Below are positions 42,372 through 50,942 of a stretch of 64,000 nt of DNA, piece after piece. The notes beneath the pieces were generated by a model, which worked only from the letters and a program-made list of their open reading frames with translations, did no database searches and was not told the DNA's origin. Location: contig NZ_JMHT01000023.1 in assembly GCF_001905655.1 (NCBI RefSeq), forward strand, positions 1-64,000, written 5' to 3'. How positions within the stretch are numbered: the first letter of the stretch is position 1; each line of letters starts with the position of its first letter. Source of the DNA: Mycobacterium sp. ST-F2. GTDB taxonomy: Bacteria; Actinomycetota; Actinomycetes; Mycobacteriales; Mycobacteriaceae. A program made the translations under genes and the position numbers.

Positions 42372-43628
42372 TCAGACGCCGGCGGATTCGGGCGACTTGG
42401 CGGCAGCCCCACGGACATCGGCGGGCACCACCGAGTTGGTCGACGCGTCCCAATCAGCGTTGACGTTGTTGTGGTCGACCTTCTGCTGCTGCGCACGCCA
42501 GTACATGAAGCCCGACAGCGCGACCAGGATGACGAAGATCGTGCCGTCGCCGACCAGCGCGGAACCGGTGGCGGACTTCAGGCCGTAGGACAGCCAGTAC
42601 GACAGGGCACCGACCAGAGCGGCGGCCGGCAGCGTGATCAGCCAGGCCATGGCCATGCGGCCGGCGACGGCCCAGCGGACCGAGGCGCCCGGCTTGCCGA
42701 CGCCACTGCCCAGGATCGAACCCGTCGCAACATGGGTGGTGGACAGCGCCATACCGGCGGCGCTGGAGCTCAGGATGATGGCGGCCGAGGACGCCTCGGC
42801 GGCCAGGCCCTGCGGGGACTCGATCTCGACGAGGCCCTTGCCCAGGGTGCGGATGACGCGCCAGCCACCGATGTAGGTGCCCAGACCGATGGCCAGGGCG
42901 CACGAGGCGATGATCCAGAACGGCAGGCCGTCCTTCTTCACGTCGCCGGTCAGGTGGCCGGTGGTGATGAGGGCCAGGGCGATGACGCCCATGGTCTTCT
43001 GCGCGTCGTTGGTGCCGTGCGACAGCGCGACGAGCGACGCGGTGGCGATCTGGCCCCAGCGGAAGCCTTCCTCACGGCGCTTCTTGATGACGTTGCGCGT
43101 GATCCGGTACACCAGCCAGGTGCCGACGGCGGCCACGAGGCCCGCGATGAACGGCGCGGCGACTGCCGGGATCAGGACCTTCTGGATGACACCGGTCCAG
43201 TTGATGCCGGCGGTGCCGAGCGCGGCCAGGCCGGCACCGATCAGTCCGCCGAAGAGCGCGTGCGACGAGCTGGAAGGGATGCCGAACAGCCAGGTGAGGA
43301 GGTTCCACAGGATGCCGCCGATGAGGCCGGCGAAGATGATGGTGAGTCCGGTCGACGCGTCGATGGACTTCAGGAGGTGCCCGGACTTACTGTCCTGAAT
43401 CTTCAGCACCGAGGTGGTGACGGTGACGGCGACCTCGACTGACAGGAACGCGCCGACCAAGTTCAGGACGCCGGCCAGCAGCACGGCGGTCTTGGGCTTC
43501 AGCGCGCCTGTGGCGATCGAGGTCGCCATGGCATTACCGGTATCGTGAAATCCATTCGTGAAGTCAAAAGCCAGTGCTGTTGCGATCAACAGCACCAGGA
43601 TGACCAACTCTGCGCTCATGGCGCTCAT
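42372..43628 (-). CDS. pitA: Inorganic phosphate transporter PitA
   Basis: This 418-residue PiT-family permease couples phosphate (as metal-phosphate) uptake to protons. It has about 10-11 membrane helices. The duplicated signatures are visible as FDFTNGFHDTGNAMATSI near the N-terminus and SHGTNDAQKTMGVIALAL in the second half. ATG at 43628 or 43619 (MSAMSAEL), neither with a good RBS. It starts a three-gene unit with the Rv0544c-like and DUF3349 genes. Two 11-bp direct repeats resembling a PHO box lie about 86 bp upstream. Confidence 0.93.
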   Translation of the reverse strand: MSAMSAELVILVLLIATALAFDFTNGFHDTGNAMATSIATGALKPKTAVLLAGVLNLVGAFLSVEVAVTVTTSVLKIQDSKSGHLLKSIDASTGLTIIFAGLIGGILWNLLTWLFGIPSSSSHALFGGLIGAGLAALGTAGINWTGVIQKVLIPAVAAPFIAGLVAAVGTWLVYRITRNVIKKRREEGFRWGQIATASLVALSHGTNDAQKTMGVIALALITTGHLTGDVKKDGLPFWIIASCALAIGLGTYIGGWRVIRTLGKGLVEIESPQGLAAEASSAAIILSSSAAGMALSTTHVATGSILGSGVGKPGASVRWAVAGRMAMAWLITLPAAALVGALSYWLSYGLKSATGSALVGDGTIFVILVALSGFMYWRAQQQKVDHNNVNADWDASTNSVVPADVRGAAAKSPESAGV

Positions 43629-43713
43629 TCTGGTGTAACGGCGGCGTTTTTGACCAGTTACAGAAGTCCTCGATCTTGACCGCGACCTGGGTGTTTTCCA
43701 CTCCCACAGAGGT

Positions 43714-43735
43714 GTTCATGGAGTGTTCACCTGTT
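43714..43735. promoter_or_regulatory. PHO-box-like direct repeats between pitA and the DUF3349-menE operon
   Basis: GTTCATGGAGT and GTTCACCTGTT are adjacent 11-bp units, matching the GTTCA-every-11-bp form of actinobacterial PhoP/RegX3 boxes. The site is about 86 bp before pitA and 159 bp before the divergent DUF3349 gene. The rest of the 265-bp gap shows nothing that I recognise except the strong RBS of the rightward gene. Confidence 0.5.
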
Positions 43736-43893
43736 AGCTTCGTCTAATTGGTCTGGCAAAGTGCTGCGCGCGGCGCCGGGGGCTACGGTGGCGATATGCC
43801 CACGTCACAGCATGGGCATAGGATTCGGTGCGCAATTTCGGGGCACCCAGCGCACAGCTGGGCCGCCCCTTCCCGAGATCAGGAGGTGACGCC

Positions 43894-44217
43894 ATGAACT
43901 CGTTTCTCACCAAGATCGTGGCGTGGCTGCAAGCCGGGTATCCCGACGGCATCCCCGCCACCGACCGGGTGCCGCTCCTTGCCCTGCTGTCCCGGCGCCT
44001 GACCAACGACGAGGTGAAGTCGGTCGCGCGCGGTTTGATGAACCGCGGCGAGTTCGACCACATCGACATCGGCGTCCTGATCACCCGCATCACCGATGAG
44101 CTGCCCCGCGCCGAGGACGTCGAGCGCGTGCGAGCGCGGTTGGCCGCCAAGGGCTGGCCGCTCGACGACCCCCGCGATCCCGCCGACGGCGGGCCTGCCG
44201 ACGGAGGCACGCCATAG
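43894..44217 (+). CDS. DUF3349 protein, copy 2
   Basis: This 107-residue DUF3349 protein (MNSFLTKIVAWLQAGYPDGIPATDRVPLLALLSRRL... ending LAAKGWPLDD plus a Gly/Asp-rich tail) is paralogous to the 41739-42047 gene. ATG at 43894 is preceded by a strong AGGAGGTGA. The longer frame to 43828 was rejected. It ends 2 bp before menE, so the two are co-transcribed, as are Rv0543c and menE in M. tuberculosis from memory. Function is unknown. Confidence 0.87.
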   Translation: MNSFLTKIVAWLQAGYPDGIPATDRVPLLALLSRRLTNDEVKSVARGLMNRGEFDHIDIGVLITRITDELPRAEDVERVRARLAAKGWPLDDPRDPADGGPADGGTP

Positions 44218-44219
44218 GC

Positions 44220-45362
44220 GTGCTGCGTCCGGTCGCCGTCGGGTCCGGCGCGGCGGCCCTTGCCCTCATTCCCGAGTTGGCGCACGCCCTGGACGGTGCC
44301 GGCGCACTGTTGCCGGTACCGGCCGACGACGACCGCCAGGCCGCGCTGCTGACCGAGACGTTGCGCGCCGGCGAGCCCGTCGGCGACGGCGTGGCACTGG
44401 TGGTCTCGACGTCGGGTTCCACCGGAATCCCCAAGGGCGCCTTGCTTTCCACGGCGGCGTTGCACGCCAGTGCCGACGCCACGCACGACCGGCTCGGCGG
44501 TCCCGGCCGCTGGCTGCTGGCGCTGCCCGCCTATCACGTCGCCGGCGTGCAGGTGCTGGTGCGGAGCCTGCGGGCCGGCACCACGCCCGTCGCCCTTGAC
44601 CCGGGTTTCGACGTCGGCGAATTACCTTCCGCCGTCAGCGCTTTGGGCCCGGGCCGGCGTTACACGTCGCTGGTTTCGGTACAACTGGCCAAGATCCTGG
44701 CCGATGCCGCCGCGACCGCGGCCCTGGCCGAGCTGGACGCCGTCCTGATCGGCGGCGGCCCCATGCCCGCCGGTCTCGGCGAAAAGGCCGCGGCCGCAGG
44801 CATTTCCGTGGTCCGCACCTACGGGATGAGCGAAACCTGCGGCGGCTGCGTCTATGACGGAACACCGTTGGCCGGCGTCCAGCTGCGCGTCGACGACACC
44901 GGCCGGGTCGCCCTGGGCGGCCCCACGCTGGCCTCGGGTTACCGCAATCCCGTCGACCCGTCGCCGTTCGTGGACGGCTGGTTCGTCACCGATGACATTG
45001 GCGCCGTGGATGATTCGGGTGTACTGCGGGTGCTGGGCCGCGTCGACGACGCGATCGCCACGGGCGGGCTCAAGGTGCTGCCGGCCCTCGTCGAGTCGGC
45101 CGTGGCCGGCCATCCGGCCATCGCCGAATGCGCGGTCTTCGGCGTACCCGACGACCGGCTGGGCCAACGGGTGGCCATCGCCGTCGTGCTCCACCCGGGG
45201 ACAACCGCTCCCACCGTCGCTGACCTGCGGGAACACGTGAGCGCCACCTTGGCCGCCACCGCCGCCCCGCGCGAGGTGCACGTGGTGGCCGAACTCCCCC
45301 GCCGGGGTATCGGGAAGCTGGACCGGCGGGCACTGACGCTGCGGTACCAGAAAAACGCCTGA
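44220..45362 (+). CDS. menE: o-Succinylbenzoate-CoA ligase MenE
   Basis: This 380-residue short-form ANL ligase makes o-succinylbenzoyl-CoA for MenB. Motifs: VVSTSGSTGIPKGALLS (ATP loop), LALPAYHVAGVQVLVRSL, VLIGGGPMP, RTYGMSETCGGCVYDG, GWFVTDDIG and the C-terminal lysine in RRGIGKLDRRAL. The start is GTG at 44220, 2 bp after the DUF3349 stop. The remembered M. tuberculosis protein (Rv0542c) is slightly shorter at the N-terminus. A DUF4407 gene follows on the same strand after about 100 bp. Confidence 0.94.
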   Translation: MLRPVAVGSGAAALALIPELAHALDGAGALLPVPADDDRQAALLTETLRAGEPVGDGVALVVSTSGSTGIPKGALLSTAALHASADATHDRLGGPGRWLLALPAYHVAGVQVLVRSLRAGTTPVALDPGFDVGELPSAVSALGPGRRYTSLVSVQLAKILADAAATAALAELDAVLIGGGPMPAGLGEKAAAAGISVVRTYGMSETCGGCVYDGTPLAGVQLRVDDTGRVALGGPTLASGYRNPVDPSPFVDGWFVTDDIGAVDDSGVLRVLGRVDDAIATGGLKVLPALVESAVAGHPAIAECAVFGVPDDRLGQRVAIAVVLHPGTTAPTVADLREHVSATLAATAAPREVHVVAELPRRGIGKLDRRALTLRYQKNA

Positions 45363-45459
45363 TCGGCCCGTGATGCCGGTCACAGTACCGGCGCTTGATT
45401 CGGTGGCGGGCCCGGCTCTCTGGGACCCTGGAACGCGGACCGGAAGAGTTGGAGTTTCC

Positions 45460-47187
45460 ATGCCTGCCCACAGACAGCCTGACAACCACCCTGCGGTGAC
45501 CGCCCTGACCTGGTCGGGAGGCGTGCTGGCCTGGCTCGTCGCCGCCGCCGTCGCGACCCCGTCCACCGGTCTGCCACTGGCCGTCGTGCTGCCCGTGACC
45601 CTGATTTTCGGTGCGCTGGTGGTCGTGGCCATCCGCAGCACCGTCGCCAGCGCCCGCGGCACCGGCGTGCGGGTGGCCCTGGCCGTCGCGATCGGCCTCC
45701 TCGTCGGCGAACTGGCCGCGATGACGCTGTTCAGCAATGCCATCACCCAGCGCATGGACGCCGAGGCCGCGGCCCGCGCCGCGGGCACGCCGGCGGTCGC
45801 CGCCGCACAGGGCCAGTTGGACGCGCTGCGCACCAACCGCGGCGCGCTCGACGCGGCCGTCGACTCCGCCCGCCAGCGTCGGGACGACGCCCAGGTCGTG
45901 GCCCGCTGCGAGTACCACCCGACGCCGGCCTGCGCCCAGCAGCCGGTCACCGGGGTGCCCGGTGACGGCCAGATCACCCAGAACACCCAGGACATCCTCG
46001 AACACGACCAGCGTGAGCTCGACGCCGCGCTGGCGGCCCGCAACGAGCAGGCCCCGAGCCTCGACGCGCGGATCGCCGGTGCCGAGCACGCCGTCACCGC
46101 CGCGCGCGACACGGCCGGCGCCGGCGCGGACCGTGGCTTCGGCGCCCGCTGGGTCGCGATGAACGGCTACACCGTCGAGACGCCCGCCGCTCTGGTGGCG
46201 CGCATCGCCGTGATCGGCGTCTGCGTCCTGCTGTACCTGCTCCCGATGCTGCTGCACGCCCGGCAGGACCGGACGCTGCGCGAGCGTCACGACGAGTCCC
46301 GGCTGCGGGCCGAGCTGCGCGCCGAGACCGCCATCGCCGTCAAACAGGCCGAGGTGCGGGCCGAAGCCGAGATCCTCAAGGCCGAACACCAGCTGGCCGC
46401 CATGCGCCTGGCCCTGGAAAGCGACGCCGAGATCAACCGCGAATACCACCGCCAGCGGGTCGCCGAGGCGCTGACCGGTGAGCCGGCACAGCCGGCGCTC
46501 GCGGGGCCGACGGCCGAGGTGCTGCGGCCCGCCGACTCGCAGCCGCAGCCCATGTACTCGGACTGGGACGAACTCATGGCGTTCCCGGATCCGCAGCGCC
46601 GTTCGTTGAGCGCCGCGCCGCCGGCGCCGGAGCCCGAACCGGCCGGCGCGCCGGCCGAACCGACCCCGACGGCCGAACTCGTCCCGGTCGACGACAAGCC
46701 CGCCGAGAACCTGCCCGTGCCGGCGTCGTCACAGCCCGCCGGTGGCCTGACGCTGCCGCAGCTGCCCGACCTCACCAAGGTGGCGGCCCGCCTGCTGCGT
46801 CCGCTGGTGGCGCCCGTGGCACCGGTGGTGGACCGCGTCATCGACACCTCGGTGCAGCAGCTGCGCTCGGCACAGAAGGTCATCGAGGAGTTCGAGGAGA
46901 TCACCTTCACGCTGCGGCGCACCTCCCGGACCACCGTGAGCGAGAGCGAGCACGAGCAGTCGTCGGGCCCGCGTGACCAGGGTCAGGCGCTGGGGCCGGG
47001 TCAGGGCATGCACCCGCGCGTCGAACCCCAGTGGGCCGCACCGCAGATGAACGCGACGTTCGCCCCGACCACGCCGCTGCGCGGCGTCGACCCGTACACC
47101 GCTCTCGACGGCAGCGACACCACGATCATCGACGCTGCCGACGAGCGCCGTCAGCTCCGTGAGGGCCGCCGCGCCATCGAGCCGTAG
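45460..47187 (+). CDS. DUF4407 membrane protein with coiled coil
   Basis: This is a 575-residue protein. Three membrane helices lie at about 16-90 (VVLPVTLIFGALVVVAI, VAIGLLVGELAAMTLF). A periplasmic helical region about 100-240 follows, then a fourth helix at about 245-268 (VCVLLYLLPMLL), a long charged coiled coil (about 270-340), a Pro/Ala-rich linker and a C-terminal tail. The N-terminal half fits DUF4407. Function is unknown. ATG at 45460 has GGAG 5-8 nt before it. The extra 30 codons in frame upstream lack an RBS. It ends at a hairpin shared with the convergent NMO. Confidence 0.8.
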   Translation: MPAHRQPDNHPAVTALTWSGGVLAWLVAAAVATPSTGLPLAVVLPVTLIFGALVVVAIRSTVASARGTGVRVALAVAIGLLVGELAAMTLFSNAITQRMDAEAAARAAGTPAVAAAQGQLDALRTNRGALDAAVDSARQRRDDAQVVARCEYHPTPACAQQPVTGVPGDGQITQNTQDILEHDQRELDAALAARNEQAPSLDARIAGAEHAVTAARDTAGAGADRGFGARWVAMNGYTVETPAALVARIAVIGVCVLLYLLPMLLHARQDRTLRERHDESRLRAELRAETAIAVKQAEVRAEAEILKAEHQLAAMRLALESDAEINREYHRQRVAEALTGEPAQPALAGPTAEVLRPADSQPQPMYSDWDELMAFPDPQRRSLSAAPPAPEPEPAGAPAEPTPTAELVPVDDKPAENLPVPASSQPAGGLTLPQLPDLTKVAARLLRPLVAPVAPVVDRVIDTSVQQLRSAQKVIEEFEEITFTLRRTSRTTVSESEHEQSSGPRDQGQALGPGQGMHPRVEPQWAAPQMNATFAPTTPLRGVDPYTALDGSDTTIIDAADERRQLREGRRAIEP

Positions 47188-47193
47188 CCCTGT

Positions 47194-47242
47194 GATTTGT
47201 GCACGAAAATCCGCGGCCGGCGCGGAAAATCGTGCACAAATC
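47194..47242. terminator. Hairpin of the GATTTGTGCACGA family between convergent genes
   Basis: Outer arms GATTTGTGCACGA (47194-47206) and complement (47230-47242) are perfect. Three unpaired bases each side follow, then an inner TCCGCG/CGCGGA stem and loop GCCGG. It shares both arm and loop sequence with the hairpin at 16502-16554, differing by an AAA/TTT swap in one arm. Confidence 0.65.
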
Positions 47243-47243
47243 C

Positions 47244-48359
47244 CTAGGGCAACGAGCGGTTCAGGCGCTCGGTGGCGGCGAGGTAGTCCTCGATGAACTC
47301 GCGGACGACCTCGCGGGCGGGCTTGACCTTGTTCATCAGGCCGACGCCCTGGCCGACGAAGTAGGTCGCCAGCTGCTGGGCACCCGGATGGCCCTGCTCG
47401 GCCAGCCGGTCGATACGCCGGATCACCGGCTCGCTCAGCATGTTCTGCAGCGGCAGCGGAAGCGGTTTGCGGCCACCGGCATTCGGCGCCCAGGCATCCG
47501 TCCAGTCCGAAACCAGTTGACGCGCAGGCTTACCGGTGCGTCCTGCCGACCGTACGGTGTCCCGTGACGTGGCAGCGAGCATCTTCTGCTTGGTGGCCGG
47601 CGCGGTCTCGGCCTCCTCGGTGGTCAGCCACACCGAACCGGTCCAGGCCCCGGCGGCGCCCAGCGCGACCGCCGCGGCCATCTGTCGCCCGGTGACGATG
47701 CCACCCGCCGCCAGTACCGGAACCGAATCATCAATGGCCTCGATCACTTCCGGTACGACGACGAGCGTCGACACCTCGCCGCAGTGCCCGCCGGCCTCGG
47801 TGCCCTGCGCGACGATGACGTCCACCCCGGCCGCCACCTGCTTGATGGCGTGCTCCTTGGCGCCGACGAGCGCGGCCACCGGGATCCCCCGCTCGCGGCC
47901 GGCCTCGATCATGTAATCCGGCGGTACCCCAAGGGCATTGGCGATCAGCTTGATGGGGTGGCTCAACGCCACGTCGAGCAGGTCATGCCCGGTGTTGCCG
48001 GACAGCACCGATCCGCCGGTACGGACGCGTTCCTCGGGCTCGATGCCATGGTCGACGAGCAGCTGGGTGACGAATTCCCGGTATTCCGAAGGGATTCGGT
48101 CGGCCAGCTGGCCGTCGGACAGGTTCTCGCCCTTGCCCTCGAATTTCGCCGGCACGATGATGTCCGCGCCGTAGGGCCGGCCGCCGACGTGGTCGTCGAT
48201 CCAGGCGAGTTCCCGGTCGAGCTGCTCGGGCGTGTACGCCGTCGCACCGAGCACGCCGAAACCGCCGGCGTTGGTGACCGCGGCGACGACGTCGCGGCAA
48301 TGGCTGAAGGCGAAGAGCGGGAAGTCGATGCCGAGCTGTTCGCAGATGCGGGAAGTCAC
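47244..48359 (-). CDS. Nitronate monooxygenase (2-nitropropane dioxygenase-like) family flavoprotein
   Basis: This is a 371-residue FMN TIM-barrel of the NMO family. TNAGGFGVLGA near the N-terminus, ALVGAKEHAIKQVAAGVDVIVAQGTEAGGHCGEVS (FMN and catalytic-His region), and VLAAGGIVTGRQMAAAVALGA (phosphate-binding loop) are typical. Substrates of mycobacterial members are mostly unknown, and some proteins so named act on other enones or nitro compounds. GTG at 48359 gives the conserved start ICEQLGIDFPLFAF. It lies 50 bp after the MTA phosphorylase start, on the same strand. Confidence 0.85.
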   Translation of the reverse strand: MTSRICEQLGIDFPLFAFSHCRDVVAAVTNAGGFGVLGATAYTPEQLDRELAWIDDHVGGRPYGADIIVPAKFEGKGENLSDGQLADRIPSEYREFVTQLLVDHGIEPEERVRTGGSVLSGNTGHDLLDVALSHPIKLIANALGVPPDYMIEAGRERGIPVAALVGAKEHAIKQVAAGVDVIVAQGTEAGGHCGEVSTLVVVPEVIEAIDDSVPVLAAGGIVTGRQMAAAVALGAAGAWTGSVWLTTEEAETAPATKQKMLAATSRDTVRSAGRTGKPARQLVSDWTDAWAPNAGGRKPLPLPLQNMLSEPVIRRIDRLAEQGHPGAQQLATYFVGQGVGLMNKVKPAREVVREFIEDYLAATERLNRSLP

Positions 48360-48408
48360 CCCGTCAGTTCTGCCACCCCGACTTGACGGGTGTCAAGAGC
48401 TGGTCCGA

Positions 48409-49185
48409 TCAGGGCAGTTCAAACGGCAGCGTCACCCCGGTATGGGCGAGACAGTGGGTGCACGTCCGGTCGGCCGGGACGGTCGAAAGGGCCTGCTGCA
48501 CCAGCGCCTTGAACATCGGGGTGTTCCGCTCGAACTCCGCGAACACGTCGACCGTGGTGACGCCGGCCCCCGCCTCGACGCCCGCATCCAGATCGGTCAC
48601 CAAAGCGATTGCCGCATAACATATCTCGAGTTCACGGGCCAGCACCGCCTCGGGGTAGCCGGTCATGTTCACCAACGTGAACCCCTGGGTCGCGAACCAC
48701 TGGCTCTCGGCGCGGGTGGAGAAGCGCGGCCCCTGGATGACCACCATGGTGCCGCCGTCGACGACGCCCGGCTGCCCGACCGCCACGGCGCGCAGTGTCG
48801 GACAGTACGGATCGGCGAAGCCGACGTGGATGCCGCCGGCGTCGAAGTAGGTGTCCTCGCGGCCACGGGTGCGGTCCACCAACTGGTCAGGCACGACCAC
48901 CGCACCGGGGCCCAGGTCCGTCGTCAGGCTGCCGACGGCACACGGCGCGAAAATCCGCCGCACCCCGAGCTTGCGCAGCGCCCACATGTTGGCCCGGTAC
49001 GGCACCGTGTGTGGCGAGTACTCGTGCTTCAGCCCGTGCCGCGGCAGGAACGCCACCTCGTGCCCGCCGACGGCCCCGATGGTGATCGGCGCACTCGGCG
49101 TGCCGTAAGGCGTGTCGACGCTGACGGTGCGCGCGTCGTCCCCGAAGAACGTGTAGAAGCCGCTACCGCCGATGACTCCCAGCAT
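48409..49185 (-). CDS. mtnP: S-methyl-5'-thioadenosine phosphorylase
   Basis: This 258-residue purine nucleoside phosphorylase-family enzyme splits 5'-methylthioadenosine with phosphate for methionine and purine salvage. It has GVIGGSGFY (phosphate loop), FLPRHGLKHEYSPHTVPYRANMWAL, and NMTGYPEAVLARELEICYA, where the Asp-for-Asn discrimination motif of MTAPs lies. It corresponds to M. tuberculosis Rv0535. The start at 49185 is 3 bp after the stop of the small acidic protein gene, so the two form an operon. Confidence 0.92.
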   Translation of the reverse strand: MLGVIGGSGFYTFFGDDARTVSVDTPYGTPSAPITIGAVGGHEVAFLPRHGLKHEYSPHTVPYRANMWALRKLGVRRIFAPCAVGSLTTDLGPGAVVVPDQLVDRTRGREDTYFDAGGIHVGFADPYCPTLRAVAVGQPGVVDGGTMVVIQGPRFSTRAESQWFATQGFTLVNMTGYPEAVLARELEICYAAIALVTDLDAGVEAGAGVTTVDVFAEFERNTPMFKALVQQALSTVPADRTCTHCLAHTGVTLPFELP

Positions 49186-49188
49186 CCG

Positions 49189-49503
49189 TTATTCGGCGTC
49201 GGTCTTGGGGGCTTCCGCTGCCTCCGGTGTCACGGCCGTGACGGGCGTCGGGGCGGGCACGTCCGCGTCCGCCTCGTCGGTGTCCTCGACGTCCTCCTCG
49301 TCCAGTTCCAGCTCCGCGCGGGCGCGCCGGGCGCTGTCGCGGATCTCGAATGCGTCGGTGGCCAGGGAGCCGATGGAGCTCGCCACGTCCTTGACGGCGG
49401 TGACGACGATGTTCATGACCTCGCCGACCGTGCCTGCGACGGCTTCGACGGATTCCTGCACGACGTCTTTGCGAATCTCGTTCTTGCTGAGCCGATCCTT
49501 CAT
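49189..49503 (-). CDS. Small acidic protein of unknown function
   Basis: This is a 104-residue protein. The first about 60 residues are amphipathic helix (KNEIRKDVVQESVEAVAGTV, IGSLATDAFEIRDSARRARAEL), and the rest is a highly acidic Ala/Pro tail. There is no signal or membrane segment. I do not recognise a family. The helical part may associate with membrane or partner proteins. It leads the operon with mtnP. TACACT (49516-49511) lies 7 nt before the ATG, suggesting a leaderless start. Confidence 0.72.
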   Translation of the reverse strand: MKDRLSKNEIRKDVVQESVEAVAGTVGEVMNIVVTAVKDVASSIGSLATDAFEIRDSARRARAELELDEEDVEDTDEADADVPAPTPVTAVTPEAAEAPKTDAE

Positions 49504-49510
49504 GCCGATA

Positions 49511-49516
49511 AGTGTA
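49511..49516 (-). promoter_or_regulatory. -10 box of the small acidic protein-mtnP operon (leaderless)
   Basis: TACACT on the minus strand, 7 nt before the ATG at 49503, lies in the 35-bp divergent gap to menA. Confidence 0.42.
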
Positions 49517-49538
49517 GGGGCGTGGGACGATTGCGCGC

Positions 49539-50411
49539 GTGGCCAGTCTTTCGCAGTGGATAGAGGGCGCCCGACCGCGGACCCTCCCGAATGCCGTCGC
49601 CCCCGTGCTGGCAGGCACCGGTGCCGCCGCCTGGGTCGGCGGTGAGGTGTGGTGGAAAGCGGCTCTGGCCCTTGTGGTTTCGATCTCGCTGATCATCGGT
49701 GTCAACTACGCCAACGACTACTCCGACGGCATCCGCGGCACCGATGACGACCGGTCCGGGCCGGTCCGGCTGGTCGGCGCCAAGTTGGCGTCACCGCAGG
49801 CGGTGCTGGCGGCGGCCGTGATCAGCCTGTCGATCGGCGCGGGTGCCGGCCTGGCGCTGGCCCTGGTGAGTCAGCCGTGGCTGATCGCCGTCGGCGCGGC
49901 GTGCATCGCCGGCGCCTGGCTGTACACCGGTGGTACCAACCCCTACGGCTATCGCGGGCTCGGCGAGGTCGCGGTGTTCGTGTTCTTCGGGCTGGTCGCC
50001 GTGCTGGGCACGCAGTACACGCAGGCGCTGCGGGTCGACTGGGTGGGACTCGTGCTCGCCATCGCGATCGGGTCGTTGTCGTCGGCGGTGCTGGTGGCCA
50101 ACAACCTGCGCGACATCCCGACCGACCAGCTGTCGGGCAAGATCACGCTCGCGGTGCGGCTCGGCGATGCCCGCACCCGGCAGTTGTTCCAGGTGCTGAC
50201 GCTGCTGCCGTTCGTGCTGACGGCGGTCCTGACGCTCGCGACTCCCTGGTGCCTGGTCGGCTTCGCGGCGGCGCCGCTGGCGGTCCGCGCGGCCAAGCCG
50301 GTGCGATCCGGCCTGGGCGGCCGCGAGCTGATCCCCGTGCTCAAGGACACCGGGCTGACGATGCTGGTGTGGGCCGCCCTGATCACCGCGGTGCTGGTGA
50401 TCACGCACTAG
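49539..50411 (+). CDS. menA: 1,4-Dihydroxy-2-naphthoate polyprenyltransferase MenA
   Basis: This 290-residue UbiA-family membrane prenyltransferase attaches the long prenyl chain to DHNA, giving demethylmenaquinone. It has about nine helices, the first Asp motif [13 protein letters not shown] near 65-77, and the second [24 protein letters not shown] near 190. The start is GTG at 49539, without an RBS, just 35 bp from the divergent operon. It corresponds to Rv0534c. Its product is methylated by MenG and reduced by MenJ, both encoded in this window. Confidence 0.94.
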   Translation: MASLSQWIEGARPRTLPNAVAPVLAGTGAAAWVGGEVWWKAALALVVSISLIIGVNYANDYSDGIRGTDDDRSGPVRLVGAKLASPQAVLAAAVISLSIGAGAGLALALVSQPWLIAVGAACIAGAWLYTGGTNPYGYRGLGEVAVFVFFGLVAVLGTQYTQALRVDWVGLVLAIAIGSLSSAVLVANNLRDIPTDQLSGKITLAVRLGDARTRQLFQVLTLLPFVLTAVLTLATPWCLVGFAAAPLAVRAAKPVRSGLGGRELIPVLKDTGLTMLVWAALITAVLVITH

Positions 50412-50424
50412 CGCCGCGGCGGCG

Positions 50425-50742
50425 TCAGTCGCCCGAGGAGTCCTCGCCGTGCAAGCGGGACCGCAGCTGCTCGCGCTCGGCGCGACGGCGCTCGTCGACG
50501 GCGGCGATCCCGGCGGTGGCCCGGCGGCGCAGCGGCGCGAAGAGCCAGATGCCCAGCGGCATGCCGAGAACCAGCGCGAACAGCAGCGCCACCATGGCCG
50601 GGAAATCACGGATGCCCAGCAACGCGACGACACCGAAGATCGCGCCGGCAATCGCCGCTACCAGCAGCAGGCGGGCGAGCGCGTACAGAAAAACGTCGAG
50701 CAGCAAACGTGGCATGGACGGGGTGGCGGGCGCATCAGACAC
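50425..50742 (-). CDS. DUF4229 small membrane protein
   Basis: This is a 105-residue protein with two membrane helices (about 13-42 and 47-70: LLLVAAIAGAIFGVVALLG, VALLFALVLGMPLGIWLF) followed by a basic, charged cytoplasmic tail (RRATAGIAAVDERRRAER). The layout fits DUF4229. Function is unknown. The start is GTG at 50742, with TAAACT exactly 6 nt upstream. It converges on menA (13-bp gap) and is divergent from a 47-residue gene. Confidence 0.8.
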   Translation of the reverse strand: MSDAPATPSMPRLLLDVFLYALARLLLVAAIAGAIFGVVALLGIRDFPAMVALLFALVLGMPLGIWLFAPLRRRATAGIAAVDERRRAEREQLRSRLHGEDSSGD

Positions 50743-50748
50743 CGCACG

Positions 50749-50754
50749 AGTTTA
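50749..50754 (-). promoter_or_regulatory. -10 box of the DUF4229 gene (leaderless)
   Basis: TAAACT on the minus strand lies exactly 6 nt before the GTG at 50742. TATATT (50767-50772) on the other strand would serve the small gene at 50792. Confidence 0.5.
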
Positions 50755-50791
50755 CCGACGGACGCGTATATTCGAATAAAGGAGGTTTTAC

Positions 50792-50935
50792 GTGCAGTTC
50801 CTGCTCCTGATCACGCTGCTGGCGCTGTTGGCCTACGTCGGCTGGCGCGCCACCCGCGCCACCGCCGGGCGCCCGACCACGCGCGTCATCGGCCCGGACG
50901 ACGATCCGGAATTCCTGCGTCGCCTCGGTTCCTAG
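50792..50935 (+). CDS. 47-residue membrane-anchored small protein (Rv0530A-like)
   Basis: This is a short frame of 47 codons starting GTG at 50792, with a strong AAAGGAGG 7 nt upstream and a TATATT box further out. The product begins MQFLLLITLLALLAYVGW, a single membrane helix, followed by a polar tail with TRVIGPDDDPEFLRRLG. The ending resembles small mycobacterial proteins annotated next to Rv0530. Function is unknown. It converges with the MinD-like gene with 7 bp between stops. Confidence 0.72.
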   Translation: MQFLLLITLLALLAYVGWRATRATAGRPTTRVIGPDDDPEFLRRLGS

Positions 50936-50942
50936 CGACGCT

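Noticed and set aside
43734..44537. 267-codon minus-strand frame opposite DUF3349 and menE
   Set aside because: Shadow frame. The plus strand has RBS, family motifs and a conserved gene pair.
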